44,337 nt of DNA, from positions 1 through 44,337 of the forward strand of contig JAUXXD010000220.1 in assembly GCA_030681265.1 (NCBI GenBank), written 5' to 3'. The first letter of the stretch is position 1. The number at the start of each line of letters is the position of its first letter. Below, one piece after another: positions 16,689 through 25,339 of this stretch. The translations under genes and the position numbers were made by a program. The notes under the pieces were generated by a model that worked only from the letters and a program-made list of their open reading frames with translations, was not told the origin of the DNA and ran no database searches. This stretch comes from Candidatus Didemnitutus sp. (GTDB lineage Bacteria > Verrucomicrobiota > Verrucomicrobiia > Opitutales > Opitutaceae).

Positions 16689-18791
16689 ATGAACATTTCC
16701 CTTTCCTTCGACGCCGCCGGTCTGGCCACGCTCACCTTCGACCGGCCGAACTCCTCCGCCAACGTCTTCGATCTACCCACGCTCGCGGAGCTCGACGCGC
16801 ACCTCGCCACGATCGAATCGCGCGCCGACGCGAGCGGTGTGCTGCTGGTCAGTGCCAAATCCAAGATCTTCGTCGCGGGCGCGGATTTGAATTCCTTTGT
16901 CGGCGCGACGGCCGAGCAGCTCGCCAACATCGTCGATCAGGGCCACCGTATTTTCGGTCGCTTGGAAAATCTCAAGATTCCGACCGTTGCGGCCGTCAAC
17001 GGGGTGTGTCTCGGCGGCGGCTGTGAACTGGTTTTGGCGTGTGATTGGCGCGTCGGCTCGCTCGATAAATCGACCAAGATCGGCCTGCCCGAAACCCAAC
17101 TCGGCATATTGCCCGCGTGGGGCGGCTCGGTGCGGCTAGCGCGTTTGATCGGTTTGCCGCAAGCGCTCGGCATCATTCTCGCGGGCAAGCAACTCGTCGC
17201 GCAACAGGCCCAGAAGATCGGCTTGTTTGATGAAATTGCGCATCCTGAATACCTCGTGGCCACGGCGCGCAAGTTTTTCGCCCGCGGCAAGCGGCGCACC
17301 AAACCGGCGGGCGGCCTGATGAATTCCGTCGCGATGCGACCGATCATCACGCTGCAAGCGCGCAAGGGAGTGATGGCGAAAACGCGCGGACATTATCCAG
17401 CACCGCTCAAGGCGCTCGATGTGGTCGTGGGCGCGATGGGTCAACCACTCGCCCAGGGACTGGCGCTCGAACGCGCCGCGGTGCTCGCACTCGCGCAAAC
17501 TTCCGCCAGCCGCAACCTCATGAGCATTTTCTTTCTGCAAGAGCGCGCCAAGAAGCTCAAAATCCCCGGCGTGGAAAACGTCGGACGTCCCGTGCAACGC
17601 GTGGCTGTGGTCGGCGCGGGTGTAATGGGCGCAGGCATCGCGCAATGGACGAGTTCGCGCGGTTACCCGACGTTGCTGAAGGACATCGCGCCGGAGGCAC
17701 TCGCGAAAGGACTGAAGACGGCGGAAAAAATTTACGCCGGCGCGGTGAAGCGCCGCAAGATGACCGTGGCGGAAGCGACGGCGGCGTTCGACCGCATCAC
17801 GGCGACGCATGTTGATGTGCCGCTCACGAATGTGGATTTGGTAATCGAAGCGGCCGTCGAGAAGCTGGAATTAAAGCAAAAGATTTTCCAACAACTCGAA
17901 GCGCGCGCTGCGGCGCATACGGTGCTGGCGACGAATACGTCGGCGCTTTCCATCGACGCGATTGCGGGCGGGTTGCAAGACCCGGGCCGCGTCGTCGGCA
18001 TCCATTTCTTCAATCCAGTGAATCGCATGCAACTCGTCGAAGTGGTGCGCGGTGCCCGCACGTCCGACGCCGCGCTCGATACGGCGCTCACGTTCGTCAA
18101 AGCGATCGGCAAGTTGCCCGTGCTGGTGAACGACAGTCCCGGTTTCCTCGTGAATCGCATTCTGTTGCCCTACATGGTCGAGGCGGTCCGCATCTTCAAC
18201 GAAGGCATCGACGTGCAGCGGCTCGACCGGATCATGCTCGATTTTGGCATGCCGATGGGCCCGGCGCGCTTGAGCGACGAGGTCGGCCTCGATGTCGCGC
18301 AACACGTGGCGGTGGATTTGCAAACCCGACTGCCGAAACCCGTGCCGATCAATGACACGTTGGTGCGCATGATCGACAAAGGTTGGTTGGGCAAAAAATC
18401 CGGCACGGGCTTCTACGTGTTTCCGAAAGAAAAAGGCGCGAAGGAACAGTCGAATCCGGCGCTCGGCGAGCTGCAGACGAGCGGCAAGGCGCAGCAACAG
18501 GACGACGCCACGCTCGTCGATCGCATGGTGCTGGTGATGATCAACGAAGCCGCGCGCTGCTTGGAAGAGGGCGTTGTGGATGCGCCCGAAGATGTTGATT
18601 TCGGTATGATTTTTGGCACGGGCTGGGCGCCGTTCCGCGGCGGTCCGCTCCGTTACGCCGATACGCTCGGTTCCGTCGAGATCGTGAAACGCCTTGAACG
18701 ATTGCAGGCGGAGGTTGCGCCGTATTTCGAGCCCTGCGCCAAGTTGCGCGAAATGGCCCGGACGGACGCCCGTTTTTATTCCACCACTTAG
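16689..18791 (+). CDS. Bifunctional enoyl-CoA hydratase/3-hydroxyacyl-CoA dehydrogenase
   Basis: A 700-residue FadB/FadJ-type enzyme for the second and third steps of beta-oxidation. The hydratase half has FVAGADLNSF (oxyanion hole), GGGCELVLACDWR (Glu near 113) and LPETQLGILPAWGG (Glu near 135), the two catalytic glutamates. The dehydrogenase half has the NAD loop VVGAGVMGAGIAQW (about 307-320), IHFFNPVNRMQLVE with the catalytic histidine, and NDSPGFLVNR. A C-terminal helical domain follows (FGTGWAPFRGGPL). The ATG at 16689 starts the hydratase fold directly; the frame overlaps the thiolase upstream by chance. Last gene of the operon; no clear terminator follows. Confidence 0.94.
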   Translation: MNISLSFDAAGLATLTFDRPNSSANVFDLPTLAELDAHLATIESRADASGVLLVSAKSKIFVAGADLNSFVGATAEQLANIVDQGHRIFGRLENLKIPTVAAVNGVCLGGGCELVLACDWRVGSLDKSTKIGLPETQLGILPAWGGSVRLARLIGLPQALGIILAGKQLVAQQAQKIGLFDEIAHPEYLVATARKFFARGKRRTKPAGGLMNSVAMRPIITLQARKGVMAKTRGHYPAPLKALDVVVGAMGQPLAQGLALERAAVLALAQTSASRNLMSIFFLQERAKKLKIPGVENVGRPVQRVAVVGAGVMGAGIAQWTSSRGYPTLLKDIAPEALAKGLKTAEKIYAGAVKRRKMTVAEATAAFDRITATHVDVPLTNVDLVIEAAVEKLELKQKIFQQLEARAAAHTVLATNTSALSIDAIAGGLQDPGRVVGIHFFNPVNRMQLVEVVRGARTSDAALDTALTFVKAIGKLPVLVNDSPGFLVNRILLPYMVEAVRIFNEGIDVQRLDRIMLDFGMPMGPARLSDEVGLDVAQHVAVDLQTRLPKPVPINDTLVRMIDKGWLGKKSGTGFYVFPKEKGAKEQSNPALGELQTSGKAQQQDDATLVDRMVLVMINEAARCLEEGVVDAPEDVDFGMIFGTGWAPFRGGPLRYADTLGSVEIVKRLERLQAEVAPYFEPCAKLREMARTDARFYSTT

Positions 18792-18957
18792 CAACGCGAG
18801 CAGACGGTTCTTGTCGCCTGCCCGGCGTCTCTACGCCAAGGCACCGAAAAACCTCCTCTTCCCTCCAATGCAGCGCGCCGCAAGCACGACGCGAGGGGCT
18901 ACCGCTCGGCCGGTGAGATTCTCGACGACCAACACCGCGGACCCGAGGACGGCATCG

Positions 18958-19353
18958 TCAAGTCGCCTGCAGGCCCGCAAGGAGCGGGAGGTCCGCCGCC
19001 GCGAGATCGTAGTTGGACAACTCATCAGGCCGCACCCACGCGAGCGCGACGTGTTCGTGAGGATGCGGTTCGGGCGAATCCGGCGCAAGCGAGCAAAGAA
19101 AAGGAATCATTCGGATGACGACGCGGCCGTAGTCGTGATCAAAGGGCGGCAGGGCGCTGCGAACGACGATGGCGCAGCCGAGCTCCTCACGGATTTCACG
19201 CACGATGGCGGCAGCGGCGTCTTCGCCCGCCTCGACTTTGCCACCGGCAAATTCCCATTTGAGCGGCAGCAGTTTGTCGGGCGGACGTTGCGCGAGGAGG
19301 ACGCAGCCATCGCGTTCGATGATGGCGCAGACGACGGGCACAGGGGAATTCAC
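18958..19353 (-). CDS. NUDIX hydrolase, MutT-like
   Basis: A 131-residue NUDIX pyrophosphohydrolase. The NUDIX box runs from GGKVEAGE through REIREELG with the glutamates that bind the metal. The first part (VVCAIIERDGCVLLAQRPP, WEFAGGK) is close to MutT-type 8-oxo-dGTP sanitising enzymes, but the substrate could be another nucleoside diphosphate derivative. I chose the GTG at 19353 because it gives the standard MutT N terminus and length; a GAGG lies a few bases upstream. The gene converges on fadB (166-base gap with nothing recognisable) and diverges from the HDOD gene. Confidence 0.85.
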   Translation of the reverse strand: MNSPVPVVCAIIERDGCVLLAQRPPDKLLPLKWEFAGGKVEAGEDAAAAIVREIREELGCAIVVRSALPPFDHDYGRVVIRMIPFLCSLAPDSPEPHPHEHVALAWVRPDELSNYDLAAADLPLLAGLQAT

Positions 19354-19514
19354 GCCCTCGACGAAAACAGGAAAGCGGTGTAGCACAATCTCGTGAATCC
19401 GAAAGGGGCGGCGCAGCGGGTTGGTTGTTGGGCGAAATGACGGGTGAAACGCCGGGGCAGGCGGCGAATGGAGGTCAAGATTTGGCGCGGCGGGCCGATG
19501 ACGAGGGCAGCAGC

Positions 19515-20678
19515 ATGAAAGAGTCATTCCAAGCGGTGGTGCGCCGTTGGTGGTCGCTCCTATGGGGAGGACGTGGAGCCGTGCCGGTAGCACAACCACG
19601 CGCCCGGGTGGCTTCCTGTCCGTCGGCGCCAATACCTGTGCCTATCGCGGTGTCCAAGCCGATCGTGCAAGCACCTCAAGCAGCGGACAATCTGGAGCTG
19701 GAGGCGAAGGCGGCGTTGGCGGAGATTGTGAAGCGACCCGTGCTCGAGCCATCTTTTGTGGGAACGCCAGATGACGGACAGATCGCGCAACGGAGGACGG
19801 AGACAATGGCCGCGTTGGCGCAATTGAAGCAGATTCCGGCATTGCAGTCGTTGGCGCAGGGTTTTTTGCAGGCTGCGTCGCGCACGGACGTCGATTTGGA
19901 CGAAGTGGTGGAGGCGATTGGCAAAGATCCGGCACTGTGTGTGCGTGTGTCGCGGATGGCGAATTCGGCGGCGATCGGTCCGGAGAAGCACATTGATGAT
20001 TTAACCCATGCGGTGCAGATGCTGGGGCTGATTCGCGTGCGCTCGCTGGCGCGGGCGCTTTACACCTTGCGCGACTCGCGCTCCATCGCGCCGGGGTTTG
20101 ATTGGCGGCATTTGTGGGTGCACGCGTTGGCGACGGCGACGTTGGCCGAAGAATTGGAACGACGACTCGGGTTGCCGAGCGATCCGTTGCTCTATTTGTC
20201 GGCGTTATTGCACGACGTCGGTAAGATCGTGTTGTCCGTAGGCTGTCCGGATGATTACGCTTCGGTGATGGTGGCGGCGTGGAATCGGACGTGGTCGTTG
20301 GACGATTTGGAGCGGATGCAACTCGGTATGTCGCATCGCGAGGCGGGTGAATACTATCTGGAGCGCAGTGGGTTGCCTGCGGTCGTGGTGAGTTGTGCGT
20401 TGCACCATCACGAACCGGCCCGCGCCCCCGAGGAACATCGCCAGCAAGTCGCCATTGTGGCGTTGGCTAATTTCCTGAGCAAAGCTTACGGCCTGGGTTT
20501 CAGTGGCTCGACACTTGGGCTGGATGGACAAGACGATTTTGTCGAACTCACCGTATGGACCGTATTGGAGGAATCGACGGGCCGTAAATTCGACCGCGAG
20601 GGTATCGAAACAGAAATGCAAGCCGTGATTCCGGAGATCAAAGTGGAACTGCGCGGATTGAAAGAGACGGCGGCGTAG
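19515..20678 (+). CDS. HDOD domain signalling protein
   Basis: A 387-residue cytoplasmic protein. The first 90 residues are proline- and alanine-rich with no recognised domain. An HDOD domain then spans about residues 100-330: IPALQSLAQGFLQA, DPALCVRVSRMANSA, LLHDVGKIVLSVG and CALHHHEPA. HDOD proteins are related to HD phosphohydrolases but usually lack activity and act in signalling, motility or stress responses. The ATG at 19515 was chosen over one at 19425 because GAGG lies 8 bases before it. A small membrane-protein gene follows after 42 bases and may be co-transcribed. Confidence 0.85.
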   Translation: MKESFQAVVRRWWSLLWGGRGAVPVAQPRARVASCPSAPIPVPIAVSKPIVQAPQAADNLELEAKAALAEIVKRPVLEPSFVGTPDDGQIAQRRTETMAALAQLKQIPALQSLAQGFLQAASRTDVDLDEVVEAIGKDPALCVRVSRMANSAAIGPEKHIDDLTHAVQMLGLIRVRSLARALYTLRDSRSIAPGFDWRHLWVHALATATLAEELERRLGLPSDPLLYLSALLHDVGKIVLSVGCPDDYASVMVAAWNRTWSLDDLERMQLGMSHREAGEYYLERSGLPAVVVSCALHHHEPARAPEEHRQQVAIVALANFLSKAYGLGFSGSTLGLDGQDDFVELTVWTVLEESTGRKFDREGIETEMQAVIPEIKVELRGLKETAA

Positions 20679-20720
20679 AACTCGGTGCAACTTCTTCGCG
20701 GAAGTGGTGTTTTGGGGAGC

Positions 20721-20996
20721 ATGAAGACTTTCGTCAAAATTCTCCTGCTCGCGGCGCTCGTGGTGATTGCGATCAAGTTGAGCCCGCTATTCTTCGTGGC
20801 GCTGATGGCCGGACTCCTGGCCGCCGTCGTGCTCGGGTCGGTGGGTTTGTCGATCGTGGCCGTGCTGGTGGCGATCTTGCTTGGACTCGCCGTGGCGCTC
20901 GCGCCGATTTGGATTCCCGTCCTGCTGATCATCGGCCTGATTAATCTCTTCCGCAGCAACCGGAGTGCGCCGCCCGTGCCGCCCGTTGCGGCTTGA
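20721..20996 (+). CDS. Small hydrophobic membrane protein, unknown
   Basis: A 91-residue protein that is almost entirely hydrophobic: three probable membrane segments (FVKILLLAALVVIAI, LFFVALMAGLLAAVV and SIVAVLVAILLGLAVALAP), then a short tail NRSAPPVPPVAA. No family is recognised. The ATG at 20721 places the basic residue before the first membrane helix. It lies downstream of the HDOD gene on the same strand. Confidence 0.65.
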   Translation: MKTFVKILLLAALVVIAIKLSPLFFVALMAGLLAAVVLGSVGLSIVAVLVAILLGLAVALAPIWIPVLLIIGLINLFRSNRSAPPVPPVAA

Positions 20997-21000
20997 GAGC

Positions 21001-21035
21001 AAAGAAAAGCGGCGGCCCGTGCAGGACCGCCGCTT
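21001..21035 (-). terminator. Terminator of malate dehydrogenase gene
   Basis: AAGCGGCGG (21007-21015) pairs with CCGCCGCTT (21027-21035). On the minus strand the stem is followed by TTCTTTG, 22 bases after the mdh stop. Read on the plus strand it could also end the small membrane-protein gene, but there is no U-run on that side. Confidence 0.8.
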
Positions 21036-21057
21036 GGGATATGGCCAGAAGAATGAT

Positions 21058-22041
21058 TTAGCCGATCAACTCGGCGACGAAGGCGCGCTCTTCCACGAGC
21101 TCCTTGTTGGTCGCGGCGAGTTTGGACTGCGCAAAGGCATCCATCGCGTAACCGGTGATGACTTCGTAGGCACCCGGCGTCGTGGTGCGAACCGGCATGC
21201 CGGCCCAGACGTTGGCGTCGAATCCGTAGGCACCGTTGGATTTCACGGCGATGGAGTGGATCGCGCCCGGCGTCATGAGATCGCGGACGTGGTCCACGAG
21301 AGCATTAGCGGCAGAAGCGGCCGAGGAGGCGCCGCGAGCAGCGATGATCGCCGCGCCGCGCTTACCGACGGTTTCGCAGAATGGTCCCTGTAACCACGCG
21401 GAGTCGGTGATGGCATCCGGCGCGGCCTTGCCGTCGATGGTGGCGTGAGCAAACGCGGGGAACATCGACGGGCTGTGGTTGCCGTAGATGAAAATGTCTT
21501 TGACGGCGGTGAGATCGACACCGGCTTTCTTGGCGAGTTGGGTTTGCGCGCGATTTTGGTCGAGGCGCACCATCGCGGTGAAACGGTCGGACGGCAGGCG
21601 CTTCGCTTGAGACGCGGCGATCATGCAATTGGTGTTGGCCGGATTGCCCACGACGGCGATGCGCGCGTCATCCGCGGCGACCGCGTCGATGATCTTGCCC
21701 TGGCCGATGAAGATGCGGCCGTTGTCCTTGAGCAGATCGGCGCGCTCCATGCCCGGACCGCGCGGCTTGGCGCCGATGAGCAGGCACCAGTTGGCGTCCT
21801 TGAAACCGACATGGGCGTCGTCAGTCATCACGATGCCCTTGAGCAACGGGAACGCGCAGTCATCGAGTTCCATCGCCACGCCTTCGAGTGCCTTCATGGC
21901 TTTCTCGATCGGCGCCTCGATCAATTGCAAGATCACCGGCTGGTCGGGGCCAAACATGGCGCCAGAGGCGATGCGGAAGAGAAGAGCGTAACCGATCTGG
22001 CCAGCGGCGCCGGTCACTGCAACACGAAGAGGTGCTTTCAT
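21058..22041 (-). CDS. mdh: Malate dehydrogenase (cytosolic type, NAD)
   Basis: A 327-residue enzyme interconverting malate and oxaloacetate in the TCA cycle. The NAD loop is [11 protein letters not shown]; substrate and catalytic residues are in [16 protein letters not shown] (arginine), [19 protein letters not shown] (Asp-Arg pair) and [10 protein letters not shown] (catalytic histidine). The pattern is that of the 'cytosolic-type' MDH found in many bacteria. The ATG at 22041 starts the first beta-strand. There is no Shine-Dalgarno motif; a small hairpin (22052-22066) is close to the start. The 320-base upstream region contains two larger hairpins, described separately, and an intrinsic terminator follows the gene. 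Confidence 0.95.
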   Translation of the reverse strand: MKAPLRVAVTGAAGQIGYALLFRIASGAMFGPDQPVILQLIEAPIEKAMKALEGVAMELDDCAFPLLKGIVMTDDAHVGFKDANWCLLIGAKPRGPGMERADLLKDNGRIFIGQGKIIDAVAADDARIAVVGNPANTNCMIAASQAKRLPSDRFTAMVRLDQNRAQTQLAKKAGVDLTAVKDIFIYGNHSPSMFPAFAHATIDGKAAPDAITDSAWLQGPFCETVGKRGAAIIAARGASSAASAANALVDHVRDLMTPGAIHSIAVKSNGAYGFDANVWAGMPVRTTTPGAYEVITGYAMDAFAQSKLAATNKELVEERAFVAELIG

Positions 22042-22162
22042 AGGGTAGGCCGAGCTAATCAAGCTCCGGCGGAAGCGCACGACGGAATTTCTCCGAGCCG
22101 TCCTTTTTAGCGCATTAAATGCCCCAGATTAACGCGAACCGTGGTCCTCTGGAATTTGGGCA

Positions 22163-22199
22163 AAGAAAAGGCGGGCCGCCTACCCCTAAGCGGCCCGCC
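22163..22199 (-). terminator. Strong hairpin with U-rich tail, 120 bases before mdh
   Basis: GGCGGGCCGC at 22170-22179 pairs with GCGGCCCGCC at 22190-22199; the minus-strand tail is TTTTCTTTG, almost the same tail as the mdh terminator. No protein gene on the minus strand ends just upstream of it, so it probably ends a small RNA or acts as an attenuator. Confidence 0.7.
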
Positions 22200-22260
22200 A
22201 TTGCTTTCTTAGTTACCCCAAAACTCCCGCTAGGCGGGAGAAGCGAAAAGTTAGATTGCA
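22163..22260 (-). ncRNA. Candidate small RNA or attenuator leader upstream of mdh
   Basis: On the minus strand, two stable hairpins lie in the 320-base non-coding gap before mdh. The first is CTCCCGC/GCGGGAG with a 3-base loop (22224-22240), followed by TTTTGGGG. The second is a 10-bp stem (22170-22179 with 22190-22199) followed by TTTTCTTTG, a good terminator. A weak promoter-like TTGACG precedes them near 22280. The arrangement suits either a short RNA of about 90 bases ending at 22163 or a premature terminator in the mdh leader. No known riboswitch class is recognised, and the plus-strand gene at 22362 offers no better explanation. Confidence 0.4.
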
Positions 22261-22361
22261 CAATAGGTAGGTTGTTCCGAAGTTTCGTCAACTCCGTCGA
22301 CTTTTCCTGATAACCAACTCTTGTGTCAGTCGTGCAAAGCCTCGAATAACGCCCTGTTGTG

Positions 22362-23285
22362 ATGCCTGCTTTAGTGTTTACAATTAACGAGTTGCGTAAC
22401 TCATCAGCCGTGTTGCGAATTAGCGGCCCTGATGCTAATACCTTCCTTAACGGCCAATTCACCCAGGAATTAAGAATTATTTCCGGCCAATTTGCCTACG
22501 GACTTTGGCTGAATCAGAAAGGAAAAGTGCTCGCGGATAGCTTTGTGTTGCGGGTGGGGGACAACGAAAGCCTCGTTTTCAGTCCACGCGCGGGCAGCGC
22601 AGCTCTGCGGGAACGCATTGAGGCTTACTTAATTGCAGACGAAGTCGACGTGGTCGACGAAACCGATCGCTGGGTGGCCCTAGGAGTCTTCGGCGAAGGT
22701 GTGGCGGCGGCCGTCACCAAACTCGGCGTGCCCATTATTCCGGCGCGCGGATACTTCGCGTCGGTGGACGGGGCTCATTTATTCGCCGGACGTTTCACGC
22801 GCGCGGAAAATTTCTGGTGGTTGGCTCCGCGAGACTCGCTCGTTGTGTGGCAACAGAAACTTGTCGCTAGTGGCGCGCACGAAATTTCCTTCGCCGCCGC
22901 CGAAGTCGCGCGGCTCCGTGACGCGATTCCGGCAGTGCCCGACGACATCGGCGCGGGAGATTTGCCGGCGGAAGGCGGACTCGATGCGGCAGCGATTTCC
23001 TACACGAAGGGCTGTTACCTCGGTCAAGAGGTGGTGGCGCGTTTGAAAAATCTCGGTCAAGTGCGCCGCCGCTTGCACTTGCTGCGCGGAACCGGCGAGC
23101 CACCCGAGCCACGCACCGCCCTGTATCAAGGCGAGCAACGCGTCGGCGAATTGCGCAGCGTAGCGGCGACACCAGAGGGATTCCTCGCTTTGGCGATGCT
23201 CTCGCTCGTCACGTTCGACGCCGCGCGCGGTCTGAGTTTGCAAGCGCAACAACCGCTGCGCGCACACGTTGTTCCGCATGGATGA
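22362..23285 (+). CDS. ygfZ: YgfZ/GcvT-fold protein for iron-sulfur enzymes
   Basis: A 307-residue folate-binding YgfZ (CAF17/IBA57-like) protein, which helps assemble or repair [4Fe-4S] clusters in a subset of enzymes. The family signature K-G-C-[YI]-x-G-Q-E is present as YTKGCYLGQEVVAR near residue 212 with its cysteine. The N terminus (SSAVLRISGPDANTFLNGQF) is also typical. The ATG at 22362 was chosen over the GTG just before it. A 73-residue gene starts inside its last codons. Confidence 0.9.
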   Translation: MPALVFTINELRNSSAVLRISGPDANTFLNGQFTQELRIISGQFAYGLWLNQKGKVLADSFVLRVGDNESLVFSPRAGSAALRERIEAYLIADEVDVVDETDRWVALGVFGEGVAAAVTKLGVPIIPARGYFASVDGAHLFAGRFTRAENFWWLAPRDSLVVWQQKLVASGAHEISFAAAEVARLRDAIPAVPDDIGAGDLPAEGGLDAAAISYTKGCYLGQEVVARLKNLGQVRRRLHLLRGTGEPPEPRTALYQGEQRVGELRSVAATPEGFLALAMLSLVTFDAARGLSLQAQQPLRAHVVPHG

Positions 23286-23499
23286 GCTGACGCAACTCAC
23301 GCTACTGTGTGAACGCTTCGGGGCACCGACACGCGCGCAGGCCGAAGTGATGGCGCGACAACTCATCAAGCGCGCGGATCAACTCGTCGTGGCGCGCAAC
23401 CTCACGCGCGAAGCGGCGTTGCAGCATTTGCTTTCTGTCCTCACGCACGCACGTCGCGGTGAAGTGCTGCCGGGTTTTACGCCGCCGCCGTCAAAATAG
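23278..23499 (+). CDS. Small conserved-looking protein, unknown
   Basis: A 73-residue soluble, mostly helical protein (MDELTQLTLLCERFGAP at the start; the end is rich in proline). Its ATG overlaps the last codons of ygfZ, so it is probably co-translated. No family is recognised. It converges with the prepilin peptidase gene and overlaps its 3' end by 9 bases. Confidence 0.6.
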   Translation: MDELTQLTLLCERFGAPTRAQAEVMARQLIKRADQLVVARNLTREAALQHLLSVLTHARRGEVLPGFTPPPSK

Positions 23500-24402
23500 A
23501 AAACGCACGCTGTCGAAGTAGCCATCGACCCACGGCTGCAGCACGAAGAAATAGAGCAACGCCCCCGCGCCCAACATCGGCCCGAAACTGATGTGCACAC
23601 CGAAGCCGACGCGTTCCACCAGTTGACCCTCGGGCGTCTCCAGTCGTGCGCCCGGCGCCGCGCGGCCGAATAGCTTTTGAAAAAGCGCCGCGATCATGAA
23701 CCAAACGCAGCCGATGATCGCACCGCCGAACATCGCAAACACCGCACCCTGCCAGCCGACGAAGGCCCCGAGTGCGCCGAGAAATTTTACGTCGCCGAAC
23801 CCCATCGCTTCCTTGCGCAAAATCGCTTCCGCCACCAACGCGATCCACAGCACCACGCCCGAACCGACCAACACGCCGAGCACGGCGTCTAATCCTGAAC
23901 GCAGACTCGCGATAAAAAATACTTCGTGCGCGTGGTCGTGCAACGCCGGCAACAGGAGCGACACTCCGACCCCGACCACCGCGCCTCCAATCGTGATCGA
24001 ATCGGGAATGATCATGTGGTCGAGATCGATAAACGTCGCGCCGAGCACGAGGAAAACGAGCACCATGCCGGCGACCGCTTTTTCAGCGGGAAACAACAAC
24101 CAGCACGCGAGAAACAATAACGCCGTGACCAACTCGATCACCGGATAACGCGCGCTGAAGGCCCGCCCGCAGCACCGCGCCCGGCCGCGCAGCAGCAGCC
24201 AACTCAGGACAGGAATGTTGTCGTGCCATTTCACCGGTTGGCCGCAGGCGCAATGCGAGCCGGGCCGCACGATCGATTCACCTTTCGGCAGGCGATAAAT
24301 ACAGACGTTGAGAAAACTTCCGACGCAGGCGCCGAACAGCCATACGCAGACGGGAAAAAACCACGGGTAAGCTGCGGCAACTTCTTGGGCGGCGGCGATC
24401 AC
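23491..24402 (-). CDS. Prepilin peptidase (A24 family, PilD/GspO)
   Basis: A 303-residue inner-membrane aspartic protease that cleaves and methylates type IV prepilins or pseudopilins. The N-terminal domain has GACVGSFLNVCIYRLP and a cysteine pattern HCACG ... RCCG in place of the usual CxxC pairs. The two catalytic aspartates are in TFIDLDHMIIPD and GFGDVKFLG. About eight membrane segments. I chose the GTG at 24402 because it overlaps the aroE stop (GTGA) and directly precedes the first membrane helix; an ATG at 24474 lies inside aroE. No pilin genes are adjacent. Confidence 0.92.
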   Translation of the reverse strand: MIAAAQEVAAAYPWFFPVCVWLFGACVGSFLNVCIYRLPKGESIVRPGSHCACGQPVKWHDNIPVLSWLLLRGRARCCGRAFSARYPVIELVTALLFLACWLLFPAEKAVAGMVLVFLVLGATFIDLDHMIIPDSITIGGAVVGVGVSLLLPALHDHAHEVFFIASLRSGLDAVLGVLVGSGVVLWIALVAEAILRKEAMGFGDVKFLGALGAFVGWQGAVFAMFGGAIIGCVWFMIAALFQKLFGRAAPGARLETPEGQLVERVGFGVHISFGPMLGAGALLYFFVLQPWVDGYFDSVRFLF

Positions 24403-25319
24403 GGTGATTTGGCGGCGAGCGAGGCGCGCGCGATTTGAGCCATGGTTGCCACCGGCACCGCGCGGCCCGTCCACAGCGCGAGCGAGCGCGCGCCTTGGTG
24501 CACGAGCATCGAGAGCCCGTTGGCGTTGGCGATGCCGAGTTCGGTCGCTTGGCGCAGCAACGCGGTGACCGGCGGATTGTAGATCATGTCGTAAACGTGG
24601 GCCGGCCGCGGCACGCGGCGCAGATCCAACGGCGCGGGATCGTCCGGTTTCAAGCCGAGGCTCGTCGCATTGATCACGAGCGCGCCAGTGGGCAGATCAG
24701 TCGGGATTTCCCCCCCGGCGCAACCGCGCAACGGCACGCCGTGCGCGCGGGCGGAAAGCTGGGCGATCAACGGATCGAGTCGCTCGCGACTGCGATTAAA
24801 AATCCATAATGAACGCACTCCGTGCGCGAGACACTGCGCCGCCGCCGCGCGGGCGGCACCACCGGCGCCAAGCAAAATGACATCGCAGCCCGGCAGGGTG
24901 ACTTGCAGGTCGGTTTGCAGCGCATCGGCGAGTCCGCCGCCGTCGGTGTTTGAGGCGCGCCAGCCGGTAGGGGTGCGCATGAGGGTGTTGCCCGCGCTCG
25001 CGGCCCGCGTGAAATCATCGGCAGCCTCGACGTGTTGCAACACGGCTTCCTTGTGCGGCACGGTGATATTTACGCCGATAAATCCCTTGGTGTGCAACAG
25101 CGTGAGCGCACGCGCGAGGTCGGCAGGGCCGACGGAAAATTTCTGGTAACGCCAGTGCTCGTAGCGCCTATCGTCTTTCGCGAGCACGGAGAGTGCTGCA
25201 TTGTGCATCGCGGGGCTGAGCGAGTGCGAAACCGGATAACCGAGCAGGCCGAGTCCCACGGTGTCGCTCGGCCATGCGGCGAGTTCGTTGAGAGCTGAAA
25301 GGGAGTCGGGGCCGGACAT
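24399..25319 (-). CDS. aroE: Shikimate dehydrogenase
   Basis: A 306-residue NADP-dependent enzyme reducing 3-dehydroshikimate in aromatic amino-acid synthesis. Visible motifs: GYPVSHSLSPAMHNAA (substrate serines), NITVPHKEAV (catalytic lysine), NTDGGG, the cofactor loop LLGAGGAARAA and DMIYNPPVT near the end. The ATG at 25319 gives a slightly long N terminus of about 20 residues before the first strand. Its stop overlaps the GTG of the prepilin peptidase, and the SirB1-like gene lies 20 bases upstream, suggesting one operon. Confidence 0.94.
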   Translation of the reverse strand: MSGPDSLSALNELAAWPSDTVGLGLLGYPVSHSLSPAMHNAALSVLAKDDRRYEHWRYQKFSVGPADLARALTLLHTKGFIGVNITVPHKEAVLQHVEAADDFTRAASAGNTLMRTPTGWRASNTDGGGLADALQTDLQVTLPGCDVILLGAGGAARAAAAQCLAHGVRSLWIFNRSRERLDPLIAQLSARAHGVPLRGCAGGEIPTDLPTGALVINATSLGLKPDDPAPLDLRRVPRPAHVYDMIYNPPVTALLRQATELGIANANGLSMLVHQGARSLALWTGRAVPVATMAQIARASLAAKSP

Positions 25320-25339
25320 GGCGAAGCACGCGGCGGCGC

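Noticed and set aside
15143-16930. 595-codon minus-strand ORF
   Set aside because: Antisense to the ligase, thiolase and FadB genes, all of which carry catalytic motifs on the plus strand.
22115-22462. 115-codon minus-strand ORF upstream of mdh
   Set aside because: It spans two strong hairpins and the start of ygfZ, with no recognisable protein features; better explained as a structured non-coding region.
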